A stretch of DNA of 64,000 nt from Morella rubra (Eukaryota > Streptophyta > Magnoliopsida > Fagales > Myricaceae): the NCBI GenBank assembly GCA_003952965.2, contig CM025851.1, forward strand, positions 19,587,739 to 19,651,738. The letters run 5' to 3'. The stretch's first letter is position 1; every line of letters starts with the position of its first letter. The translations under genes and the position numbers were made by a program. Shown piece by piece: positions 37,991 to 48,310 of the stretch. Below the pieces are notes generated by a model. It saw only the letters and a program-made list of their open reading frames with translations. It was not told where the DNA came from and searched no databases.

Positions 37991-38454
37991 ATGGAAGAAT
38001 ATAACCATCAACTTGATGAGAATTCAGCTCCAAGGGGGAATTTCTTGTACGCAACACCGGTTCTTACCGCGAATTCTTCTGGTTATGGGAGAACAAGCAG
38101 TGGTTCAAACGCAGGCAATGGGCAGACCCAGATGCCTATAAACACCTTTCCTCTTCAATCGGGCGGAGAGTGTTTCCAATCAGAAGCGCACCCAATCGTG
38201 AAGACCGAAGCCAGCACTTCCCAACACTTGCAGACATTTCATTATCCTTCGATGAGGGGGCATCAAGGAGTTCAACTACATCAACGACAAGGGAGTGAGA
38301 CCTCTAGCGAAGCTGAAGCAATCAAAGCGAAGATCATCGCCCATCCTCGGTACTCTAACCTCTTGGAAGCTTACATGGATTGCCAGAAGGTATTTACCCT
38401 CGGCAAAGTCTATAGTAGAAGCTGAAAGTTGGGCGAAGATACATAAAAGATTGA

Positions 38455-38485
<31 letters not shown>

Positions 38486-41400
38486 ACATCTCGACTGAAG
38501 TGGTGGCTCGGCTCTCAGCTGCTCGCGAGGAGTTTGAGGCCCAGCAACGATCTTCAATGACTCCCAGAGAGACTTCAAAGGACCCCGAACTCGATCAGTT
38601 CATGGTGATTTGTTTACTCTTCCAGCTTATAAGTTATAACTTCCTTAATTGGATTTATATGTTCTCTTTTGTTTACTTTTTTAGAACAAAAAAAGGGCGT
38701 CTTTAAATTATAGCCATTTATCCCTCTTCGGTTTGCTCGGTAATTTTTCTAAATCTGACAACATTTGGGGTGTGTATCAGGAAGCCTATTATGACATGCT
38801 GGTGAAATATCGGGATGAGCTATCCAGGCCTATACAAGAAGCAATGGACTTCATGCGTAGGATCGAGACTCAGCTTAATATGCTTAGCAACAGCCCCGTG
38901 CGGATCTTCTCTTCTGGTACTTCTCTCTATATACCTAAATTAACCTATTTTCAGAGGAAAGTATGTCTTCCTTTTCTTGTTTCTGAGTTGCCTATTCTAC
39001 AATAATCTATGTACACTTCTATTCGTAGAGAAGTTCTTTCTATATATTCTATGGATACATGCCCCTATTCTATTTGTCGCAAAATTAAAAAATCGTCGTT
39101 CCCCAGAAATGGGGCAGTTATTCGTCGATATTGATAGTATAAGGTGTGTGTTTAACAAAAAAAAAAGATAGTATAAGGTGTGCTTCAGGCTCCCAGAGAA
39201 GCTTAGAGCTGTCCCTGGCTTACTGGGTGTCACTTCTTGTTGCCAATAATGAAAGTTTGACCCACACAACGCCTTCCAATAGTGAAGGAAAAGACCTATG
39301 AGAGAGAGAGAGAGAGCGAGAGCAAGAGTGGCTGACCGAAACCCTAATTAATATATACTTCCTTAATTGTTGATTTACTTTACTAACATAGAGGAGCTCA
39401 ATTGGTTGTGGGTTATTAGCCATTATAGGATTTGCACTATTTTTTCTCGGTGCTGACACTATGGGGATGTGTCAGGAAGCCGCATGACATGTAAAGAAAT
39501 ATCGGGTTATGCTATCACAGGCTATATATGAAGAATGGTACTTCATGCGTCAGGATCGATCTCAGATCATTAATTATGCTTATCATTGCAACAGCCCCGT
39601 GCGGATCTTCTCTGCTGGTACTTCATGCTCTATATCCCTAATTTTTTTTATTCAGAGGAAAGTATTAGTTTCTATGTGCCTGAGAACCTATTCTTATGAC
39701 GATGCGGCATTAGCTTGTTTGAGCGTTTCTATTCTATTCTATCTATGGATACATGCCCCTATTCTATTTGTCGCAAAATTAAAAAATCGTCGTTCCCCAG
39801 AAATGGGGCAGTTATTCGTCGATATTGATAGTATAAGGTGTGTGTTTAACAAAAAAAAAAGATAGTATAAGGTGTGCTTCAGGCTCCCAGAGAAGCTTAG
39901 AGCTGTCCCTGGCTTACTGGGTGTCACTTCTTGTTGCCAATAATGAAAGTTTGACCCACACAACGCCTTCCAATAGTGAAGGAAAAGACCTATGAGAGAG
40001 AGAGAGAGAGCGAGAGGCAACTACCTTTATCACGAGTGGCTGACCGAAACCCTAATCACGAGCTCAATTGGTTGTGGGTAGTCTGTATACGTTCAAAAAT
40101 GCACGCAAAGGAGTGAATACGGCGCGCTTGTATGGTACTATAACCTGTTGAATCGCGCACGTTCGTTTCAGTAATGGGTTAGCTTTACACGGCCGGAGTA
40201 TTCTGACATATCATTCTTATTAGAGTTTCTTCCCCAAAATCTAGATTTATCTTTCTTCATCTGCTAGTGAAATCTCATGCGGATTCTATCGGTTTCCGTG
40301 ATAAACATATGCCTCGACATCGACGACATGGGCGGCCTCATTATTATCGCCATTTCCCTTATTATCTATGACAACAATTGATGTCGTTTTATTTCTATTT
40401 TTATTCATTTTTCCTCGATGATCACTAGCGACTGAAAAGTAACGAGGCATAGGATAGTGGTCCAATCACTGTAAACCCTTGTGCATAGTTTGTACGTTAC
40501 TCTTGTCAGAAATATTTATCCTCCATGTCTGATATTTATGTCCCAGTTTTGTTTTCTTTTCGGCCATTCACAAGTCCAGTCTTTTTCTGTACCCAGATTA
40601 ACAATGCGAGGGGAAAAGGTTATTTCTAGTACAATTAATGGTTATTTCATTCTCGATATTGATAGACTGTGGTCTCTACATGTTTGCGTCCGGCCGGCCC
40701 TCTACTTAATTAGAAATCTATAACGCATTTTTTGACGTTGGCCTTCATGAGGTGCACTGAATGTTCATGCAGTCTTTTTCGAAGGTGTTAGCTCCATTTG
40801 TGCTGGTAAGGAAAACAGGTGTTCTGTCTCTGAAACAATTAAAAAATTACTCGGTATGTAGGTGCTTTTTCAATGTATATACTTTTTCTCACTCTCACTA
40901 GTTGTCAATCTGTATTACTGGATAATAAAAATTCTCACTTGAATAAGCATGGCAAAACTCATGTTTTATTGGCAATCTCCATTAATTCGCGGATGGTAGT
41001 AAGCTTTTTTCTTTGGTACCTAGATCATATGTGGGAGGTTCTGGATTAGTTATAAATTGCATTGGTGATCATTGTCAAAACAAAAAGATTGTCAGTCATA
41101 TATGCTAGTGGTATATTTTTAATAATCCTATTGCCTTATCCCAATTTTTGCATGTTTGCATCTCTGCTAAAAGCTTCATGCATAGAACATCGTTAATAGA
41201 TTTTTTTTGTATGATTAGTTATGTTATTAGTCTAAGATGTACTAGAACATGCCTTATGACATGCGGATTAGCTTGTTTGGCGTTGAATTCTCATCAATTA
41301 GTTCATGCATTCTATATCCTTCTGATTAGAATGTTATTCTTTGCTATTTTTGTTGATGTTATTTGGGGGCCTCTTCATAATTCACTCCATTTATTTGAGT

Positions 41401-43404
41401 GAATCTCTCTTTCTCACTGGTACAGCAATTGGCCTTTGTTAATTAGACCAACTTTTAACTCCTTGTTTCTTGTGATGGCGTGTCTGTTTATCCATCATTT
41501 TTTGCTTGGTTTGTGGTTTCTGTTCCGGAGATCCGTTGCTTTATGTGCTGGCAAGTTTAACTTTTGAAGACTGTGATTTTACTTCTCTTGTTGTATTGAG
41601 CTTTGGGGAACTATGTCTTCCAATGGGAGGTTCTTCATAAAGCATATTAATTCAGTTTCTTGAAGGTATTGGTATGGTAAATTACAAGATTTGAAGCAGT
41701 TTTAATTTGACGAACTGGCCAACATCCTTTGTGCGTTACAGTGTCGGGCACATGAGAAATTACTTCCATGCCATATACCATAGTGTGGTTGAAATATGGA
41801 TGTTGAAGGACGAATGGAACTAAGAATTTTGCGGAGTGCAAAAATGATGGTCAGAAGGAATGGTCTTATGGATGCATGATCAATGCTTGCCTTATGGATA
41901 GCAAATATCAAGTCAATAATTGTTGCATTTTGTTCATCAGATGTGAGATTCTCAAATTCACCACTTTGGGATTGTGGACACCCAAAGATCAGCAAGTTTA
42001 CATATGTTGATAGTTTACTGGATTTGCCAACAGACTTTAGCTCAAATGGCATTTCCACCACCAGTAAGATGCGGCGGTGGATGGCAGATCAAGTATTCTA
42101 ATCCCCTGGGTGCATGGGTTAAATTGTGGAGCCAAAATGAGAACATATTAAATAAAATATTTAGGAAGTTTAGCCCATAATTTGAGGTGTGTTTTTTTTC
42201 TGTTTATTGCTTTTTGAAATGGAGATTCAAACTTATGCAATCTTGTTTCTATTGTGAGGTACTACTTCTTTGTGTAATCATATAAACTGTGTATGCATTG
42301 TGGGGATAGCAAACAAACATACGTGGATCAGCATTTTATTTAGATAGAACTAAGCTGCGCACATTTTAGGGTGTTTCTGTGAGAATTGTGCAAAATTGTT
42401 ATAAGTATACCTGTTTGTTCTGTCCAATTTTGAAAAAGATCAGAATTACAAAGTAGAAATGGTCCGAACTGATGTCTTTATTGTTGATGGGTCATGAGCA
42501 AGTGGCCTGACCAAAGGCACGCCATACTGAGGGCAGACATGGTTATTGGGGCGGATTTGAAACCAATTTTGAATTTTTTTTTCTCTTGGAAGGGATTGAA
42601 AAGAAAACATTTCTGATCGATTCCTTCTGCTCATAATGGAGAAGATTTCATTACTTTTCATTTCTGTGTATCTCATTAATGTTTAATTTGGTATCTAGTG
42701 CAGAAAATTTGATGACCACTGGATGCATGGTAACTATTTAGAGTTCTTGGCCGTATGCTAGAATATTATTCGATCAAATTGGTCATAACCATTATTTGAT
42801 CAAATTTCCCATTTGGACAATTGTACAGATGATAAGTGTGAAGATGTTGGTTCATCTGAAGAGGATCAAGATAATAGTGCTGGAGAAACAGAACTACCAG
42901 AGATTGATCCACGTGCTGAAGACCGTGAACTTAAGAACCACCTGTTGAGGAAGTATAGTGGTTACTTAAGCAGCCTCAAGCAAGAGCTTTCCAAGAAAAA
43001 GAAGAAAGGTAAACTACCCAAAGATGCCAGACAAAAGCTACTTAGCTGGTGGGAGTTGCACTATAAGTGGCCTTATCCTTCGGTATGTCTTAACCTTTTG
43101 TACTAAATTCAAACTATTTAAACTCTTTTTGGGTACCTTCTTGCATAACAGTAGATTGGGATCAGAAAACATTTGTCTATTATTTTCTGTGGATATGCAG
43201 GAGACAGAAAAGGTGGCCTTGGCTGAATCAACTGGTTTAGACCAGAAGCAAATAAATAACTGGTTCATAAACCAAAGAAAACGGCACTGGAAGCCTTCTG
43301 AAGATCTGCAGTTTATGGTGATGGATGGACTACATCCACAGAATGCCACTATCTACATGGATGGTCATTACATGGGTGATGGTCATTACCGTTTGGGACC
43401 ATGA
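37991..43404 (+). CDS. KNAT1: Class I KNOX homeobox transcription factor, KNAT1/BREVIPEDICELLUS-like, five exons
   Basis: Exons: 37991-38389, about 38482-38604, 38781-38916, 42829-43082, 43201-43404; about 371 aa (Arabidopsis KNAT1 has 398). Residues about 107-133 plus exon 2 form KNOX1, exon 3 carries KNOX2 ([14 protein letters not shown]), ELK is at about 253-273, and the TALE homeodomain at about 275-337 has PYP at 301-303 and helix 3 [10 protein letters not shown]. The start MEEYNHQL and the end [14 protein letters not shown] identify the KNAT1/BP type rather than STM or KNAT2/6. The family acts in the nucleus with BELL partners to maintain meristem and shape internodes and pedicels. Oddities: the intron 1 acceptor AG is replaced by GG at 38480-38481, and the next five codons, normally encoding GAPP, are altered. 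Intron 3 is 3.9 kb and carries a decayed tandem copy of exon 3. Exons 3-5 are clean; whether this allele makes full-length protein is uncertain. Confidence 0.9.
38454..38479 (+). repeat. CT microsatellite at the end of KNOX intron 1
   Basis: About 12-13 CT units form the pyrimidine tract that ends directly at the place where the intron 1 acceptor AG would be expected. The tract ends CTCGG instead of CAG. Confidence 0.9.
38700..40078 (+). repeat. Tandem duplication of about 690 bp covering KNOX exon 3 and the start of intron 3
   Basis: Copy 1 runs from about 38700 to 39411 and copy 2 from about 39412 to 40078, both closing with GAGCTCAATTGGTTGTGGG. Both contain the end of intron 2, exon 3 (intact in copy 1, decayed in copy 2) and the first part of intron 3. 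The stretch 39048-39322 is identical to 39742-40016 (275 bases, offset 694), whereas the exon-bearing left halves differ at many positions. Confidence 0.88.
39476..39617 (+). pseudogene. Relic second copy of KNOX exon 3
   Basis: It follows a preserved acceptor-like TGTGTCAG and keeps the donor-like end CTG/GTACTTC, but it is interrupted by a stop after three codons and by indels (142 bases against 136). Recognisable remnants are AAATATCGGG, GACTTCATGCG-like ACTTCATGCGT and ACAGCCCCGTGCGGATCTTC. Inclusion in the mRNA would truncate the protein before the homeodomain. Confidence 0.8.
40079..42828 (+). other. Rest of the large KNOX intron 3
   Basis: AT-rich intron sequence ending in TTGTACAG. 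Open frames on both strands near 41.7-42.1 kb (119 codons on minus, 72 on plus) overlap each other and have no motif. No further KNOX exon copy is visible. Confidence 0.6.
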
Positions 43405-44849
43405 GCAGAAAATCACCTGCATGGTAGTTATTGAAGTTGAAAGGGTTTTATATGTAAGGCATAGCTGAGAATTGTCTAATAATGCAGCGTGAACTTATCA
43501 GTCGTCCTTATAATTAGTGGAAGCTAGTCCGCATCAGAGTTTGGGTAAGGAATGTCATCTGTATACTTTCGTGAAAGCTATAGACCATATCTGTTGGTGG
43601 TAATTATTCAAGATGGACTTACAGCAGGTCATGTACTCGCTGTACTTACATCAATTTGGTATGTTTAGGTTTGCTTACTGTGTTTTAGGAGACGGAGAAC
43701 TTGTGTGTTACTTTGGTGCGTGCTTTTCTATGGAAGGGTAATAATAGGAGAAGCATTTTTATTTTGAGCATCTGCATTGTACTATAGCTATTACTTGCTG
43801 GTAACTGTATATAGCGAGAAGAAACCTAAGACAGTAAGATTATGTCTGTCCTTCATATGAGTTTCAAGTTTTGCAATTCAAAATCTTGAAGTAGATTGTT
43901 TGTTCATCGACGTACGCATGTCAGACGCAGTATTTGTCCGTTGTTTTTCCAACGTACTCTTTGCCAAGGAAATGAAAGATTGTTGGTTCGATCGATATTA
44001 CTAACTGTCACTGGAAAAGGTTTTGGGGAGGAAAAAGACAAATTTGAGGGAGGTTTGTTAGCCTTGGGGGCGTGAATTGAGGTCTCGGTGTTTGGAAGAA
44101 AAAGTGGGGTAGTTTGAAGGTCTTTCTGATTCATATGATTAAATATTTGCCAGCCCAAATTATGACAGTTGGTATTATTCGAAATGTATGGTAAGTAAAG
44201 CTAAAATATCAATCCTATTAATTCAAAGATCTAGTTTAACTTTTATGGCAGGCTGGCAGCACGAGAGAAATGGGATTAAGATCTTCCCGTAATTTCCTGT
44301 TTGTATTGCATGTTAGAATTTAGAGAGAGATGGACACAGCAAGTGGATCTTAATTAAAATTTTAAATTTCGAATAGCATGGACCTTGCAATGGAATTTTT
44401 TAGTGTCTATTTCTCTTGAAATTTTACCATGTAATTTAGGCAGAGAATAACAGAGGATCTTAATTCAAAAAAATGTAGGTAATATAGAGCTTTTAGGTTT
44501 CTTCGTTTCTTTTTAGGATATATAGAGCTTTTAGGTTTCTTCGTTTCTTTTTATCCTAAAAAGAAAAGAAAGCGAGACAAGATCTCAACTATTAAAAATG
44601 AAAATAATCATTAATTATCTTAAAAATTCTAAAGCTATCTTGACCTATATATACAACACACATATACATACTAAGAATTCTAGATCTCTTATTCCCTCTA
44701 ATATAAAGATAGCTAGCATATGCCTTGTTAAATGGCTGAAACAGCGCAGCTGAGTTTCTTATTTTCGGTATCTTTGGCAAGTCTCTTTAAGGCCGGTGGA
44801 ATTAGTTTTTCTTTTTCTTTTATGACTCCGGGATTAAATTTGACATTAT
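43405..44849. other. KNOX 3' region and spacer
   Basis: The first few hundred bases should be the 3' UTR; no canonical AATAAA was seen close to the stop. The remainder is AT-rich with a small repeat cluster at 44483-44566. Confidence 0.5.
44483..44566. repeat. 38-bp tandem duplication followed by an inverted 15-mer
   Basis: TATAGAGCTTTTAGGTTTCT begins at 44483 and again at 44521 (period 38). TTTCTTTTTAGGATA at 44506-44520 is followed by its exact complement TATCCTAAAAAGAAA at 44552-44566. Confidence 0.85.
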
Positions 44850-45600
44850 TCATCTGCAGCGTATATCTTCTTTAATTGAGGAACAATTGAAATGACTTCT
44901 CTTTTTTGTATACCTCCAATGGTAGAGTCCACCAGTTGATTTTCCTTGTTTCCTGCAAACACTGGATATATACTTCTCCCGCCGGTTGAGGCATTTAGGC
45001 CCTCCAATAGAGCGTGGCTTGACTTTGTTCTGGAATGATATCTAGAAAATTTGAGTAACCTCCTTGCAGACCGGAATGTTTATGTCCACCTACGCGATGG
45101 ACCCATTTTTTCCTCTCTGATGGTTCCTCTAGCGCTTTCCCTTCCCGAAGTAGGGTTTACTTAAGATTGCTTACATTGTTGGCTCTTGTTTTACTGTAAT
45201 GCTTACATTTTCAGCTTCTTCTTTCACTACTTGAATCTCAAAATCTAGTCCACACTCATCTACTCTCAAATTCTTCGGTGCACGATTGAATAGTTCCTAA
45301 AGGCTAGAAAGCCACCGGTTACAGAACCCAAGAGCCTCCTTGATACTCTTCTGCTCCATCATGCACGATGGAATTGTCTTCTTCCTTAATGATATCCTCG
45401 CCAATAGCATAGCCTGCAAGAGTCCAAAAGGGCTAGCTATATTTATCATGGAGAAGATCCTGATTGGAAAGGAAGGGAAGACGCAGAACTTAAGGGTTAT
45501 GTCTCCTTAAAAATGGTGGAATCAAGTACTAGTTGACCTTCGTCGTTGATAAGAACAGGAAGTTGAATCTAATTAGCGGGCGTTCCCGTCGTTATTCTCT
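44850..45600 (-). pseudogene. Broken coding-like sequence of unidentified origin
   Basis: Read on the minus strand, successive pieces look like protein but sit in different frames or across stops. A first piece with LPVLINDEGQLVLDS lies near 45.55 kb. A long open piece, about 45515-45300, includes FPSFPIRIFSMINIASPF and IKEALGFCNRWLSSL and ends in a stop. It continues in the same frame after that stop with APKNLRVDECGLDFEIQ. A last piece with VDSTIGGIQKREVIS lies near 44.9 kb. I do not recognise the family. The pattern suggests a degraded gene copy or captured fragment, though chance is possible. Confidence 0.4.
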
Positions 45601-46199
45601 TCAGAATTTGGCTAAAAAATGATAAGAAATCAAGTGGCCATATATTTTTGGGTAATTAATTTTGTTTTTGGCGTAATTCAAGTGGCATATATTGCTACTA
45701 TGAAATTGATAAAAAGATAGAAAAAAAATGGGTGCCTCATCTTTCTAACCCGGTAATGTAAGACCTTGAGTAAGGGTACATGAGATGTGCTATATTGAAG
45801 GACGCATTAATTAGTAAGACAGGGAATGCCTCGATCTGTTGTTTTGAGCAATTTGCATGATGAGATTGATTTGAACAAATTACATTCGAGTTTAAATAAA
45901 AGTGTAAACTCATGTAAACTTGGCTTAACTTATAAAGCAATATAAACACATGTACAATTTTTTTTATCTTATGTTGTAGTAATATTTTATAACACAGGAG
46001 TGGTAATTACAGAGTCTCAAAAATTTGAATTAAATTTAGAATAAGTAGCCAACAAGTTATAGGTAAGTGGAAAGCTCTATGTGGGGATATAAGACTAATT
46101 ACCTAGTCTTGGGAGCTGTTCCAAGCTACACCATTTATACCTCATGATTATCAATATTAGAAGGAGATTATTGAGTATTTTCATAAATTGAGCCTTCGG

Positions 46200-46569
46200 C
46201 TTTGTGTAAATGTTTAAATGATTCATCCAACTTTGTGAACATTGGTTGTGTCTGTATAATTCCCGGGATTGAAGATTATTGAAGCCCTACATGATTACAG
46301 ACTATTTGCAAAAACTAGTTTACTTCTAGTACTAGCTGAAGTTTAAAGTTTACCTGTAGTCAACATTTAGTCTACTTCTACGAGTTTGAGGCGGAACTAA
46401 ATTTTGAGGGTACATGGAGTTCCCCTGGAGTTCGATACGTAACTAAAATAACAGATGGTTGTTAAATTTGGATAAACTATCTGTTGGAAGCTCAAGAAGA
46501 CTAGAATTCATTGTGAACCTTCATCTCAAACTATAAAGAACTTCCAGAATAAATACCCTATTGAGTTAT
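46200..46569. repeat. Possible left part of an older LTR split by the large retroelement
   Basis: Together with 58505 to about 59330 this would form one continuous sequence interrupted by the 12-kb element. A TGTTGGAAGCTCAAG stretch at 46492 resembles an LTR start, and the right part ends with ACCAATTCACCCTCTTCTAGG, wording common at Copia-type LTR ends. No paired LTR is present in the window, so it would be a solo LTR or fragment. Confidence 0.35.
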
Positions 46570-46704
46570 TGTAACACTCCTCCCTTGTTTATTCCATTTG
46601 TTAATATAGTTTTATGTATAAGTTATAAGAGTTGTGCTCATGTGAAATATGTTTCTTCTTCCTTGAGTTAGCTTTTACTAGGGTCTAGCAGAGCAGGTGC
46701 TTGA

Positions 46705-47165
46705 GTGCCCGGGAAAAAAATTCTCGGGGTAATTGAGTTGTGGTTCCCGAGATTATTGGGTTTAAATGCATGGGGAAAATTCCCGGGGTATTGAGTATCG
46801 GGAGGAGGAGAAAATACCTGGAGTCACCGAGTAGGTAATGCCCGGGTTCACTAAGTATTAAAGTCCCGGGGTGTATTGAGAGTCCGGAAAAAATTTCCAG
46901 GGGTAAATGGGGTATAGGAGCTAAATTCCCGGGATGACTGAGAGCAGCATACTTGGGAGTTTTGAGACCTGAGCACTACTCGGGAGTTTTGAAACCTGGA
47001 CCCGGGATAATTTAGATTATGCTCGGGGTAGCTGAGAACTAAATGCCCGGGGCATCTGAGTGTTACATGCCTAGGGCATCTGAGTGTTTCATGATCGGGG
47101 GTATTTGAGAGCTGACTGCCTGGGGCTTATTTGTAGTCGCGGGATGACAGAGCCCTGTATGCCCG
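46705..47165 (+). repeat. CCCGGG-type array I in the 5' LTR
   Basis: A series of units roughly 30-40 bases apart, each with a CCCGGG or one-step variant (CCTGGG, CTCGGG, CCCGAG) and usually a following CTGAG or TTGAG. Units are irregular, so this is a loose minisatellite. It corresponds to about 54940-55380 in the 3' LTR. Confidence 0.75.
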
Positions 47166-47969
47166 AGTTTCCTTTTCATGTTATCTTTTTCTACGTGTCT
47201 TAACCATGTGGTGTGCATTAAATGCATTCTTACCATATTTTATCTAATCATTTAGATGAGGCTTTGTCAATGGCGCATAATTTAATGTACTGCTTGTTAA
47301 GAGATACGTGAGATATGGGGAGATTAGGTGGCTGCTTATGAATGGGTACGACCTGCTTTACAATAATTTCCTAGACCTCTAGCTTAGGTGTGTAGATTGG
47401 CCCAGGGGAATGCACTCGGGAGTTATGTTCGGTTTATATTGTCAGCAAAGATTTATTCGGCTAAAACTAATAACGACATGAGGAGAGAAACTTCTGTTGA
47501 CTTAAAGAGAAAGAGAGGGAAAGTGACGTGAAACACTTGGTGACCAAAGAGATTGACCGAAGGATAAGAGGAGGAAGAGACCAAAGAAAAAGGGGGGAGA
47601 TTATGAGAAAGTTGGAAAAAAGTGAGGTATTTCGGCCTGCACTTTTCTTCCCATCAGCTTTTGTCTTTTCTTTTCCTAACATGGTGTCTTGCTATTTTTA
47701 GGTGCCTTAATCCTTCAAGAAAGCAGTACAACAATGAACTAAGGTAAGGGTGTAGAGTTTGTCTTAAATAGGGGTATTGGAGGTGTTAGATTATGCATAA
47801 AACGTGTGACTTTTGTCATGAGATGAGAAAAGACAAGTAACCCATTCTTGTTTCTGTGTTGGATTTAAACCAAACAAAACATGCGAAGGGCTTATAAGAG
47901 AAAGGGGCCAAAAGACTTTGGGGACCACTTGGGGCCAGATTCGACTTTTGAGAGGAAGGGGTATATATA

Positions 47970-48310
47970 TATACCCGGGAAGCTTTTGTTTATATATATG
48001 CCCGGAAAAGACTTTTGTTTTTTTATATATATGCTTGGGAAAGAGATTTATATGCCCGGGAAGATTATTTTTGAAGGCCTGGGAAAGACTTTTTCTTTGT
48101 ATGCCTGGGTAGATTGTTTTTGAATGCCCGGGGAAGACTTTTCTATATATGCCAGGGAAGATTGTTTTTGAAAGCCCGGGAAAGCTTTTGTTTATAAATG
48201 TCCGGGAAGATGTTTTTGTCTGTTCGGGAAGACTTATATTGTTTTTTATCAATGCCCGGGAATACTATTTTTTTTTATGCTCGGGAAGACTTTTCTTTAT
48301 ATGCTCGGAA
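47970..48310 (+). repeat. CCCGGG-type array II in the 5' LTR
   Basis: About eleven units of 25-35 bases of the form ATGCCCGGGAAGA followed by T-rich spacer (often TTGTTTTTGA or CTTTTGTTTATA). Variants include GCCTGGG, GCCAGGG and GCTCGGG. It corresponds to 56210-56720 in the 3' LTR, where the unit number differs. Confidence 0.85.

Noticed and set aside
38998..40020. Repeated minus-strand open frames (39.0-39.27 and 39.74-40.02 kb) with identical peptide parts
   Set aside because: They are identical only because they lie in the duplicated intron segment; there is no start context, motif or codon signal beyond that.
41702..42061. 119-codon minus-strand frame inside KNOX intron 3
   Set aside because: No recognisable family, and overlapping open frames exist on the plus strand. 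I could not separate it from chance.
47791..48252. 153-codon minus-strand frame with a repetitive peptide in the 5' LTR
   Set aside because: It is the translation of the CCCGGG array; the array in the other LTR does not keep the frame, so it is not a protein gene.
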